A stretch of 64,000 nucleotides of DNA from Lates calcarifer (taxonomy: Eukaryota; Chordata; Actinopteri; Centropomidae), in NCBI RefSeq assembly GCF_001640805.2, contig NC_066844.1, forward strand, positions 191,001 through 255,000. The letters are read 5' to 3'. Under the pieces are notes generated by a model, which saw only the letters and a list, made by a program, of their open reading frames with translations, did not search any database and was not told where the DNA came from. Position 1 is the first letter of the stretch, and each line of letters starts with the position of its first letter. Of the stretch, positions 13,386 through 22,235 are shown piece by piece. Both the position numbers and the translations under genes were made by a program.

Positions 13386-14499
13386 TGTGTGTGTGTGTAT
13401 GTGTCTCTGTCTCTGTGTGTTACAGTGTGACCTGGTCTACACCTTCTTCCATCCTCTTCCCAGAGACGAGAGACCAGGATCCACAGCCTCCAGTAAACCT
13501 GCAGGTAAACACACACAGAGACACAGCAGCAGCAATAACAACAACAACAGTAAAGTCAGGTGTTTGTGAACTGAGCTGGATCCTCCTGGACCCAGGTTCA
13601 TGAGAACCTGAAGTTAAACTCAAACATGAACAGAAACACTTCCACTGTGTTATCACACCAGAGATTAGACAGGCCCGTTGTGGCATAGAGTCTGACTCAT
13701 GAGAACCTGTTAAAGTTTAACAGAGTGTTAAAGTCCAGACTGAGTCTGGTGTAACTGGTTTAATCAGGTGATAGAGGAAACTTCAGCTTCTTCTTCCTCA
13801 GCCTCAGTCTGACTTCATCTGTTCACTTCAATAAGGATTTAAAGGCTGAAAAACTTTATGAAGTTCAGGTCATTTCCTCTGAGTATCAGCTTCACTGTCA
13901 CAGTTAAAACATGTCAGAGGATTCAGGCTCAGTGCATGATGGGATATGTTGCCTGGTTAGTGACCATCAGTTGTACACTACATTTCACAATACATTGTGG
14001 CATACACAGAGTCCTTTGTGCAGGGTTTAATAACTCTCTCTGTCCACTCAGACTGACAGTGAGTGAGAGGAGACTTAACAGAGGGTGGAACATTTCTGTT
14101 AAATTTCCAGAAACTTTCCAACAGGAATAAACTGGAAATGTAACGTCACTGTAGCTGTAAAATAAAACCTGTTGGTTAAATCTATGCATTTATACTGTAG
14201 CTAACTGCTAAATCAGAGATGCTAAATGTGAGCTAGCTAAATGAATAGAAGCAGATGAATTCTCCTCAGTCAGCTGCTGAATCAAACTCTAACCTACAGT
14301 CTGTGAACTGAGCTAGCACCATGACAGCTAGCACCATGACAGCTAGCCTCTTAACCTGTCAATCAGATGCTGTTAGCTAGCTCACATTTAGCATCTCTGA
14401 TTTAGCAGCTAGCTGCTGTATAAACACATGTAGATTTAACCATGAACTGAGTCTGAACTGTTTTGAAATGTTGGAGGATCTTTGCTCAGGATCTGATGT

Positions 14500-14562
<63 letters not shown>

Positions 14563-14803
14563 GCAGAGATCCAGTGGTCTCCAGCTTCAGGGAAAGAGCT
14601 CGGTGAAGTCAAACTCTCCATCTGCTACAAGAACGACAAACTCTTCATCATGGTCATGCACATACGAGGACTGGTCAGTCTGAGTGTGTGATTATTGATT
14701 ATTGATTGGAGCAGTCATTGATTAATCTGATCTGTTTGTTCATGATAAACTCAGCTGGGCTTCCTGTCTGAGAGTCATGTTCTGATTCAGACGTTCTGAT
14801 TGG

Positions 14804-14840
<37 letters not shown>

Positions 14841-15247
14841 CAGCAGCCCCTGCAGGACGGGACAGACCCGGACCCCTACGTGAAGCTGTACCTGCTCCCA
14901 GACCCTCAGAAGACCAGTAAGAGGAAGACCAAGGCGGCGCGGCGCACCTGTAACCCCACCTACAACGAGATGGTACGACCCGACCCGGAGTCACACAGTC
15001 CTGGCCTCTGATTGGCTGTCAGCTGACGGCCTCTTTGTCTCTTTGTTTCCTGCAGCTGGTGTATGAGCGGATCCCTCGGGGGGACCTGGACCAGAGAATG
15101 ATCCACCTGCGGGTCCTGGGTGACGGGGCGTTTTGGGAGAACACCCTGCTGGGAGAGACCTTCATCCCCCTGAAGAACCTGGTCCCGGGTCAGCACTGGG
15201 TGGACTGGCACCAGCTGGGCGCCGCCGGCTCTGACCCCGCCCACTGA
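1135..15247 (+). CDS. pik3c2b: Phosphatidylinositol-4-phosphate 3-kinase C2 domain-containing beta (class II PI3K), 5' end missing
   Basis: Class II PI3-kinases phosphorylate the 3-position of PI and PI4P on plasma-membrane and endosomal surfaces. I can join 31 coding exons with GT-AG borders from 1135-1218 to 15056-15247, and together they match vertebrate PIK3C2B closely from just before the Ras-binding domain to the C terminus. Domain order is RBD, PI3K-type C2, helical (PIK), PI3/4-kinase, PX, C-terminal C2. The catalytic-loop motif CDRHNDN and the DFG motif are present (11303-11472). The stop is TGA at 15245-15247. The N-terminal clathrin-binding part is outside the window. All exon phases join correctly except exon 1551-1672, which has one extra base (see findings). 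Choice of the beta paralogue over alpha or gamma rests on sequence resemblance plus the adjacent ppp1r15b, a pairing also seen at human 1q32. Confidence 0.93.
2409..3073. repeat. Cluster of simple repeats in a pik3c2b intron and around exon 2896-3007
   Basis: (CA)n/(CACT)n at about 2409-2480, (GA)n at 2646-2708, a TCTGTC run at 2827-2890 forming the polypyrimidine tract of exon 2896, and an uninterrupted (AC)n at about 3014-3073 starting seven bases after that exon. Confidence 0.85.
3169..4212. mobile_element. Non-autonomous DNA transposon with terminal inverted repeats
   Basis: The left end GGCTGTGTTCGAA... and the inverted right end GGCTGTGTTTGAA... are mirror images for about 25-45 bp, including CATACTAACGT. 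Both ends carry further scattered CATACT/ACTAC motifs. The element is about 1.04 kb with no transposase ORF. The flanks share only AGA (3166-3168 and 4213-4215), a possible 3-bp target duplication. It lies in a pik3c2b intron. Superfamily not assigned; a PIF/Harbinger-type element is possible but AGA is not its usual TWA target. Confidence 0.65.
4071..4136 (+). mobile_element. LINE 3'-tail fragment with (TCTAAG)n end, nested in the TIR element
   Basis: TTTCCCCGAGGGAGTCATCC... GGATCAATAAAGTCTGTC followed by three CTAAGT-type units resembles the 3' end of fish L2/CR1-like LINEs, which end in short tandem units rather than poly(A). It lies inside the TIR element at 3169-4212, so it either inserted there or is part of that element's body. 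Confidence 0.5.
4492..4545. repeat. Perfect 17-bp inverted repeat (hairpin) in a pik3c2b intron
   Basis: CTCTGCTATTGGCTGGT at 4492-4508 is exactly mirrored by ACCAGCCAATAGCAGAG at 4529-4545, with a 20-nt loop. It sits about 50 bp upstream of the acceptor of exon 4594-4673. Function unknown. Confidence 0.75.
5952..6017. repeat. (CA)n microsatellite
   Basis: About 33 uninterrupted CA units in the pik3c2b intron after exon 5557-5752. A shorter (CA)n follows at 6121-6144. Confidence 0.95.
6893..8438 (+). other. pik3c2b: pik3c2b PI3K-type C2 domain exons
   Basis: Exons 6893-7015, 7140-7307, 7507-7621 and 8296-8438. They encode [27 protein letters not shown], the [12 protein letters not shown] strand, [12 protein letters not shown] and [12 protein letters not shown], the usual run for the first C2 domain of class II PI3Ks. 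This domain packs against the kinase core and contributes to membrane binding (family knowledge). Exon 7507-7621 is bracketed by (GT)n on its left and (CA)n on its right. Confidence 0.88.
7457..7660. repeat. (GT)n and (CA)n microsatellites flanking one pik3c2b exon
   Basis: (GT)n at about 7457-7500 ends six bases before exon 7507-7621, and (AC)n at 7623-7659 starts right after its donor. The transcript would carry complementary UG and AC runs on both sides of this exon and could loop it out. Confidence 0.85.
8927..10334 (+). other. pik3c2b: pik3c2b helical (PIK) domain exons
   Basis: Exons 8927-9115, 9256-9349, 9585-9679 and 10154-10334. They encode [52 protein letters not shown] and [20 protein letters not shown], the signature of the PIK helical repeat domain. 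The intron between 9679 and 10154 contains a foldback element. Confidence 0.88.
9812..10047. mobile_element. Foldback MITE-like element in pik3c2b intron
   Basis: The left arm from about 9812 (CTGTTCAGTCTGACGTCAGG) and the right arm ending near 10047 are inverted copies for about 90-100 bp with scattered mismatches. A short centre of about 45 bp is rich in GTTAGC. The whole would fold into one long hairpin. There is no coding capacity. It lies in the intron between exons 9585-9679 and 10154-10334. Confidence 0.7.
10429..12329 (+). other. pik3c2b: pik3c2b lipid-kinase catalytic domain exons
   Basis: Exons 10429-10536, 10693-10785, 10860-10989, 11079-11215, 11303-11472, 11564-11720, 11798-11907 and 12131-12329. 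The ATP-site strand [17 protein letters not shown] is at 10860-10989. The catalytic loop [12 protein letters not shown] and activation segment start [19 protein letters not shown] are at 11303-11472, continuing [18 protein letters not shown] at 11564. All residues expected of an active kinase are present. Confidence 0.92.
12340..12720. repeat. Possible dispersed repeat in pik3c2b intron
   Basis: This intronic stretch, with TTAACGTCCCCGACAACCTC and nearby GTTAGCAACCGCCTTTTTT, resembles sequence I recall as recurrent in fish introns. I cannot see its ends or a target duplication, so the call is tentative. Confidence 0.25.
12817..13504 (+). other. pik3c2b: pik3c2b PX domain exons
   Basis: Exons 12817-12941, 13039-13156 and 13426-13504. 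They encode [20 protein letters not shown], the [21 protein letters not shown] segment, and [19 protein letters not shown]. This is the phosphoinositide-binding PX fold with its proline-rich loop and arginine motif. The exon at 12817 is preceded directly by a (TG)n tract in place of a normal pyrimidine tract. Confidence 0.88.
14174..14441. mobile_element. Foldback MITE-like element with a perfect 34-bp core inverted repeat
   Basis: Positions 14207-14240 and 14373-14406 are perfect inverted copies over 34 bp. Imperfect pairing extends outward to GGTTAAATCT at 14174 and AGATTTAACC ending at 14441, giving arms of about 67 bp around a 132-bp centre that contains repeated AGCTAGCACCATGAC units. 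It lies in the intron before exon 14567. No ORF. Confidence 0.7.
14502..14843. repeat. (TG)n tracts replacing polypyrimidine tracts at two pik3c2b acceptors
   Basis: (TG)n at about 14502-14561 leads straight into TTGCAG of exon 14567, and (TG)n at about 14805-14838 leads into GAGCAG of exon 14844. Confidence 0.9.
14567..15247 (+). other. pik3c2b: pik3c2b C-terminal C2 domain exons and stop
   Basis: Exons 14567-14673, 14844-14972 and 15056-15247. They encode [39 protein letters not shown] and [16 protein letters not shown], a type II C2 topology with Ca-loop-like aspartates (DPDPYVK). The reading frame ends at TGA 15245-15247. The acceptors of the exons at 14567 and 14844 lie behind long (TG)n tracts. 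Confidence 0.88.
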
Positions 15248-17680
15248 CCCTGCCCACTGACCGACAGGAAACAGGAAGCAGGAAGTGGTTGATTTAAAGG
15301 AAGAGAAGAAAAGAAGTGGTTCTCCTCAGGAGGAGGACGGAAGAAAAAAGAAAAATCCCTTCAAAGCCTTGACGCTGATCCTCCCTCTGTGTGCGGGAGT
15401 CAAAGGTCAAAGGTCACTTCACTGACATCATCACTTCATTTTAGGCGGTTCTTAAACACTGAAGACGACATTAACACAAACCTGCTCATTTTACTGGATT
15501 AAAATAATAATTGATTTAAAGCAGTGACGTAACGTTAACGAGTTCAACTAATGAGTTTTTAAGTAAAGGTTTTTAACGTGAACTCTAATCAACTTTAACT
15601 CCACAGGATCACATGACCATGAGTTAGATTCTAGATTTTTAAGATGTTTTAAGGCCGAATGAAAAAGGGTAAATTTAAATGAACTGATCAGAGGATTCAG
15701 ACAGGAAGTGATGTCATACTCTGCGGTTCTGACGAGGCTCAGTTTCTCTGTGTGAAGCTGAATGAGCCTGAAATCATCATTTCATTCAGGAAGACAAGAG
15801 AAACGACTCACACAGAGGCATGCTGGGAAATGCACACTGAGGTGGATGAAGGTGGAGAAATCGTTGATTTGCAGCGATGAAGAGGAAACGTTCACTGTTC
15901 AGAACCTGGTTCACATTTTACTCAGTTTTACTGTAAATGAAAGAAACTTTTTAAAGTGTCTGAATGTTTCCATCTTTCTGCAGAAATCAGTGAAAAACTG
16001 AATCATACCAGAAAAAACAATCCGTTTATGGCCAGTTGAGTTATTTTTCGGGACTTTTCCAGGACTGGAAATCTGCATCAAGGAATTCCAGCCACAATTT
16101 TCTGCAGCTTTTTATGACCGGAGATTAAAACTTGATTCAAACAAAAACTCACAGTAAGAGAAGAGTTTGACCTTTGTGTTTGTGTACATACAGAGCTTTA
16201 GCCTTCATGTTGCTAACAGGAAGTGGCTGTAGCCTTCATGTTGCTAACAGGAAGCGGCTTTAGCTTCATGTTGCTAACAGGAAGCGGCTTTAGTCTACGT
16301 GTTGCTAACAGGAAGCGGCTTTAGCCTTCATGTTGCTAACAGGAAGCGGCTTTAGTCTACGTGTTGCTAACAGGAAGCGGCTTTAGCCTTCATGTTGCTA
16401 ACAGGAAGCGGCTTTAGTCTACTTGTTGCTAACAGGAAGCAGCTTTAGCCTTCATGTTGCTAACAGGAAGCATCGTTAGTCTACTTGTTGCTATCAGGAA
16501 GAAGCTTTAGCCTACACGATGCTAACAAGAAGAAGTTTTAGCCTACACAATGCTAACAGGAAATAGCAGGTTGGACCAGGCCTGTGTTGGAGCTACAGAC
16601 TGGAGGTTATTTTTATAGTGCGGATGTGGATTTGATTGTGAATCTTTGAGGTGGATCTGCTCTGCATGAGATCTTGTTAGAGTCCAGGTCCTGGAGTGTC
16701 CTCTCAGATCTGATCTCCTCTCGGCTGAGTTTCTACATTTCATTCCTCTGCCTGTGATTTTGTATTTTTTGGGAAAGTAGTTTTGTGGCTGTTTTTAAAG
16801 CTGCCTCTCTGGGTTTTGATGATCCGGGCTGCAGTGAGTCCTGAAGAGAGCTGGTTTGTTTCCTGCAGGTTGTTAATGCGCTGTAGACGAGGAGGGTGAG
16901 GGTCAAACCTGCAGGAAACAAACTGACTGACCTGCTCTGCTCTGCTCACCTCTCCTACACCTGGTCCACAGAAACCTGGAGAGCAGGAAAGGTCACGTTT
17001 CAGTCTTGACCTTTTACCTTTGACCCTGTTGCTCCTGGGTGTGGTCTGGTGTTGTGATCAGGTGACCTGAACACACCTGTCTCTACTCTCAGCCTGTCTG
17101 ATGTTTAACATCACAGAGTGTCAGAGTGTCAGACTCTCACTCACACTCACACGTAAAAACGTTGTATTTCTTGTTTCTGGCTGATGTGACGCCTCCTGTG
17201 CAGACACAGTGTTTCATGTGTTCATCAGTTGTTTGGGTGAATTTTCATCAAGGATTTAGTTAATGATGTTATGAGGATGTTCATTTTAATTTCAGTTAAA
17301 TATTCAAATCAGCAGCAGACACATGAGTAAACTTGTTAAAACTGTAGTTTTTTAAATGGAGTTCAGTGAAAAGTGAAGTGATGAGTCTGAGCTGCAGCAG
17401 ACAGGTAAACATCACCTGTTAGACAGGTGTTGTACAGGTGTAGGAGACGTGAGCAGTGGTGGTGGAAGTCCTGAGACCACAGGGACAGAATGTAAGTTCA
17501 AAATGAACTTGATCTTTATTTGTACTGACGTTAATGTGAGTGGATTTTCCTGCAGGAAGTCGTCCAGACGTAGATTCACACGTAGACACAAGCTGATGTT
17601 AATGTGTAACTTTCATTTGGGAACGTTTTGTATTATTTGCACTAAAAAATAAACTTGAAATGAAGAAAGTTTCCTTCATT
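15248..17680 (+). other. pik3c2b: Probable 3' UTR of pik3c2b and flank
   Basis: No coding exon follows the TGA at 15245. The stretch carries a minisatellite (16200-16560) and a good polyadenylation signal AATAAA at 17648-17653, preceded by an AT-rich run. I infer a long 3' UTR of up to about 2.4 kb; a nearer cleavage site cannot be excluded. Confidence 0.5.
16200..16560. repeat. About 33-bp minisatellite (GTTGCTAACAGGAAGCGGCT type)
   Basis: About eleven imperfect units built on CTTTAGCCTTCATGTTGCTA plus ACAGGAAGCGG. Alternating sub-types read CCTTCATG or TCTACGTG, which shows higher-order amplification of a two-unit block. The units decay toward the right (GAAGAAGCTTTAGCCTACAC). Confidence 0.9.
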
Positions 17681-17898
17681 TCTCTGAGTCTGTTTCTGCT
17701 CTTTTCTTCCCTTCCCTTCCTTTTCATCCCTGTCGTCTCTCTTCTTTCCTTCACATTGTTTTTTCTTCCCTCTCTCTGGACTAAATCCTTAATCTGAGGA
17801 GTTTGAGATTATTCGTTCAGAGTTTCATTTTTCATTAAAGAATAAATTGTCAAAATGATAAGAAAATTAAAATGTGATTTGGGAGAATTTTGTCATGT

Positions 17899-18010
17899 AA
17901 TAAGATCAGATGATCCTTTATTAGTCCCACAGCGAGGAAATTCACATTGTTAAAGCAGCAAACAGGAAAACGACAATATATAATAAAAACTATAAACAAG
18001 AGAACAATAA
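17899..18010 (-). mobile_element. LINE 3'-end fragment, antisense
   Basis: Read on the minus strand this gives the fish LINE terminal motif TTTCCTCGCTGTGGGACTAA followed by TAAAGGATC. Upstream on that strand is a TTGCTGCTTTAACAATGTG-type segment. A short 5'-truncated remnant; boundaries approximate. Confidence 0.5.
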
Positions 18011-18764
18011 GCATAAACATAGTTACATATTAACAGATGGTAATAGTAACTTATTCACCTTCCTCTACTGTGTTTAAATATTTTACTATTGATATTTATA
18101 TATATATATATTCAGCTCTTTATGCATGTATTGATCCATCCTTCCCTTCTCTCCTCTATAATGAATATTTAATGAATAATTAATCATACAAGTATCACAG
18201 TAAACTCATTTGTCAGGTTGTTTTTTCCCCTTCAGACTATTTCAGCTTCAGGTCTAAGTAAGGGACCTTGTGGGAGTCTCGAGCTGATAAACACGTGTCA
18301 GGTCGGACCCGGACCCTGTGTGATTATGTAACAGACCTGCAGATAGACACGGACCCGGTGTGGTTATGTAACCGCTCTAACACGCCCCCTCCGCCGCAGG
18401 AACAGTCAGACGGTCCCTAACCACCGCTTCATGTTTCAGTGAGAGCCGGTATTTGTTGACAGTCCCTGGACTTTCTGATGAAATCTCTCTGAACAGACGG
18501 AAGCGACGCGGCGGTGAAACCTTCACTGAACAGGAGAAACGGAGACACAACCAGCACTAAACCCACCGAAAAACAGCTACACGGCACAGTGAAGACACTA
18601 AACGGTGGTTTTCGGTCGAATCTTCTGAATTAATCGTCGCTCTCTGGTTAATTAACCGACAAGCTAGCCGCTGCTGCTAAGCTAACCTGCTAACAGCACC
18701 GGCCGCCGCTGAACGGAGACCTCCAGCCGCCGCCGCCTTTTCACTGAGATTAAAATCAGATAAA

Positions 18765-18998
18765 ATGGCTCTGTTTTCATCCTCAGACCTGGATTCTTCC
18801 TCGTATTATGCCTCCATGGTGTTCAGCTTCTCTTTCTCCTCCAGCTCCGTCTCTGTCTCCGCCAAACTGTCCACCAGGAAGAAGTCCAACCACCACTCTC
18901 AGCGAAGCGTCGACGCCGCGGAGCTCGCCGGGCTGACGGACGATATCTCCTGGGTTTCCTCTGGTTGTGGTGACCGGTATGTGTGCCAGTCAGTGTAA
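18765..18998 (+). CDS. 77-codon upstream ORF in the ppp1r15b leader
   Basis: An ATG in a good context (AAAATGG) opens a 77-codon Ser-rich frame that ends 217 bp before the ppp1r15b ATG. PPP1R15 mRNAs are known to be controlled by upstream ORFs that let translation persist when eIF2-alpha is phosphorylated. This one is long for such a uORF. A GTATGT donor at 18978 and a CGCAG acceptor at 19081-19085 would splice it to a slightly longer frame that still ends before the main start. I recognise no homologue. Confidence 0.4.
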   Translation: MALFSSSDLDSSSYYASMVFSFSFSSSSVSVSAKLSTRKKSNHHSQRSVDAAELAGLTDDISWVSSGCGDRYVCQSV

Positions 18999-19215
18999 AG
19001 ACGTATGTTTCACTAAAAGGACTTGACTTTTTTAAATGGAAAGCACCAGTAACTGCTCTTGTTAACCCCTGACCTGTGGCCGCAGTGCCCCTCAGTCTGA
19101 CAGCTGTCAAACACGGAGCTAACCCGCTAAAGAGGACCCGGTCCTGTCCCCGAGGTTACACTGCTTCTCAGCTAATGTCAGATTATTTATACTTTGCACT
19201 TTTGAGTTGAGGAAA

Positions 19216-22200
19216 ATGTTCAGAAACATGAGTGATGAGAGACATTTATCCGGCGGGCAGAGCTCGTCCTCTCCGACCGGGCACGGAGTCACCTCTACCG
19301 GGCTGGACGCTCAGGAAAGCTCGTGGATCGGCCTGCTCTCCGTGGTGTCCAGGCCGGCGCTGTCATTTCTACAGAAATATCTCCCGGGTCGACCCCGAAA
19401 CCCGACCCCGGCCGGTAACGGAGCCGGGTGGATCAGTGAAGTCATGAAAACAAGTTCTGTTGACGAAGAGAGAGAGTTCCTGAGACAGCTGGACGACATG
19501 ATGCCGCTCACGCAGCACGCGTCTCCACACCTGACTTACCTGCGGTGGCAGCACGAGGGAGCCGCGGGGCTGCTGGAGCCGGAGGACGGCTCGGCTCTGC
19601 CCTGGCTGACCGCGGACTCTCTGAGGGAGATGGGGATAGAAAACGCGGAGGTGGAGTTGAACCTGTGCCAGCAGACTCAGGTGGGGTACCTGTCCTCAGC
19701 CAGGACTTTCCTCAGCCACGTCCTGCTGAGCTCTGTGTCCCCCCCAGAGAGGAACCCCCCAGGAGGGAGGGACTGGGTGAGGAGTGGCGGGGGGAAGAGC
19801 AGGACGTGGTGGGGCAGCCTGTGGGGCGGCGAGGAGAGTTCACATAGAGAGTTGTTGTCCTGGTCCGAGGAGACAGATCGGCTTTGTCCTCAACAACCAG
19901 GACCTGGAACAAAAGCCCCCGCTGTGTTTGTCCAGAGCGCCGGCACAGGGTCGACTCTGGGAGAAAACACTGGACCCGCTGACCACAAAGAGGAGCTGGC
20001 CAACAATGGAGGCCTCCACACAGTCCAGAACACAGAGGGGTCCAAGCCAGACCACGGGCTCAGCATCAGGAACCACCTGAGCGGTTCAGGAGCCGCCTGC
20101 AGCCAGGTGGCTCCTCTGACCCCAGACCAGGACAATGGGTACTCCAGTCTGGAGGAGGAGCAGGTCCAGATGAGCCACCTGAATGAGGTGAAGGGTCAGA
20201 GCGCAGACCAGCAGGAGGCCGGACCGCCCAGAGACCCCGCTCCCATCAGCGCAGAGATGGAGGAGGAGGAGGAAGAGTCTACGTCAGCACAGGAGGATGA
20301 GGAAGAACAGCAGAACCCGGGGTCAGAGGGTCAGACTGAGGCTGTGGGGGCCACAGTGATCCCCACTCCCCAGTGCCAGAACAAGGCCATTGCCTTCATC
20401 ATGGGCTGCCCCTGCAGCGACGACGACAGCAGCCAATCAGATGGGGAGTCCAGCGATGATGACGATGGTTTTGACAGCGAGGGGTCGTCTGATCTGTCCG
20501 ACTCATCTGACGAAGACGATGATGACGAGGCGTCAGACTCGGACGGCGAGGTGGACTTGGAGGCGGAGCGTCTCTGGAGCTCCCTGTGCCAAAGTGTGGA
20601 TCCCTACAACCCCCGAAACTTCACCGCCCCCCTGCACACACGCATCACCCTGCCCAGGAGCATCCCCGCCTCCACGCCACCCTCTTCCACCCACTCCACC
20701 CCCGCATCCTCCCCCGACCTCCCCCCCCTCCCCCTCTCCTTCCCCGCCGCCTCCCCTCCCCTGCCCTCCCTCTCCCCTCCGTCCGGCCACGACGTCTGGG
20801 ACGACTCCACCTCGGCCAGCGAGGTGGACGAAGCTGAGAGCCTCCGTCTGTGGAGCTCCTTCAGCTCCTCCGACCCCTACAGCCCCTTTAACTTCCAGGC
20901 CCCCATCAGGACTCAAGAGCCTGCAGAGGCCGCTCCCAGGACCAGGACCAGGGCCAAGAAGGCCTCTCCAGACTCCCCCCCACTCCCCACACCACAAGGC
21001 AGCATCTCCACCTGAGTACAGGAAGGAGGAGGCGGAGGAGAGGCTGGACAGCGGTTTCTCTGAAGCCTCCACCTCCTCCTCCACTTCCTCCACCAGCCAA
21101 CGCTCTGCTACAACTAAGAAGGTCAGTGCTGGTGTTTAACCTGCTTCACCTCCAACAGGTTTATCATCGATCAATAACCTGATCAGCTGGAGTTTCACTG
21201 TCAGTCTCTCACTAGCACAGAGACAGGACGATGAGGTTTGTTCAGACTGAGGGTTGAGGTTTATTGATTGATTCAGATCTTCCTCTTGTCTAAATATTGA
21301 TCATTATGATTGACCCTCAGTGTGATAGTAACCACCTGACACAGGTGTTTTTGTTTCCTCGTTCCTGGTTTTTACAGTGAGGTGTTTTACTGCTGCTCGT
21401 CATGTGACTCGGACCTGAACCACAGACTGAGTCACTCCGAGTCCCTGTCATCAGATAACTGAACACACGACACTGAATTATAAATATCTTCAGACTAAAC
21501 AGCTGAAGACAAAGCTGATGTCTCCTCTTTAACAAAATGATTACTGGGAGATTCATTTTTTCCAGTGTCTGGGTGAGACAGGGTGAGACAGTGAGGGTGA
21601 CGTTAATCCTCAGTGTTTCACACACTTTCTGTTTCCAGTTGAGTCAGAAAGAGACAGGAAGTGAGTTTGTAGGAAACACCCCCCACACTGTTTCAAATAC
21701 AACTCAGCAGCCAATCAGATTCAAGATTTTTATTGTCAATCTCCTTAATGTGCAGGACATACGGAGAAATCCAGAAAAAACGTTTCTCTCTCTTGGTAGA
21801 AGAAGCAAAATAGAATAAAATTTATACCTTACACCAAACCTTTATACAACAGAGGGGAGCCCTGCTCTGACACAGTGTACCACACCTCCACACTGTTACA
21901 GTCCCACAGAGTCCTGATTATTGAATAGTGTAATTAATCAGTTTCTGATGATAAAACCGAAGCAGAAACTCTTCACTTTCGACAGCAGAGTTATTTATTG
22001 ATAATCTGATCTTTCCTCTCGTCAGGTTCGTTTCTGTGATAACGTGGAGGAGTTCTTCGCCAGCTGTGGTGAGGAAGAGGAGGACCGCCGAGGTCCCTGG
22101 GAGGAGCTGGCCCGAGACCGCTGCCGATTCCTGCGACGCTGCCAGGAGGTGGAGCAGAGCATCGCTTACTGTCTGCAGCCACAGCACCGCAGCCTGGTGT

Positions 22201-22235
22201 ACCGCCGCCTCACTCTGCTCTACGTCCAGGACTGA
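19216..22235 (+). CDS. ppp1r15b: Protein phosphatase 1 regulatory subunit 15B (eIF2-alpha phosphatase targeting subunit)
   Basis: PPP1R15B (CReP) recruits PP1 to dephosphorylate eIF2-alpha, limiting the integrated stress response. Exon 1 runs 19216-21121 and exon 2 22026-22235, about 704 residues when joined, close to the human length of 713. Start is ATG 19216 (or ATG 19228); the frame also opens at a TTG nine bases earlier, which is unlikely to be used. Seen in exon 1: PDQDNGYSSLEEEQ, a long acidic Ser/Asp stretch, and two copies of the family's LWSSxxxxxDPYxPxNFxAP motif. Exon 2 starts with the PP1-docking motif (KK)VRF, then DNVEEFFASC and the eIF2-alpha-contacting tail GPWEELARDRCRF. The frame breaks near the 3' end of exon 1 (extra C in 20975-20981; see findings). 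The exon border just before VRF matches the human gene. Confidence 0.9.
21719..21840 (-). mobile_element. Retroposon 3'-end fragment, antisense, in the ppp1r15b intron
   Basis: TTCAAGATTTTTATTGTCAA on the plus strand is the reverse of the TTGACAATAAAAATCTTGAA tail that ends many fish LINE/SINE-type copies. A short remnant with unclear right end. Confidence 0.4.

Noticed and set aside
20533..21093. 186-codon Gly-rich minus-strand frame opposite ppp1r15b
   Set aside because: Shadow of the Ser/Pro/Asp-rich coding strand; no independent evidence.
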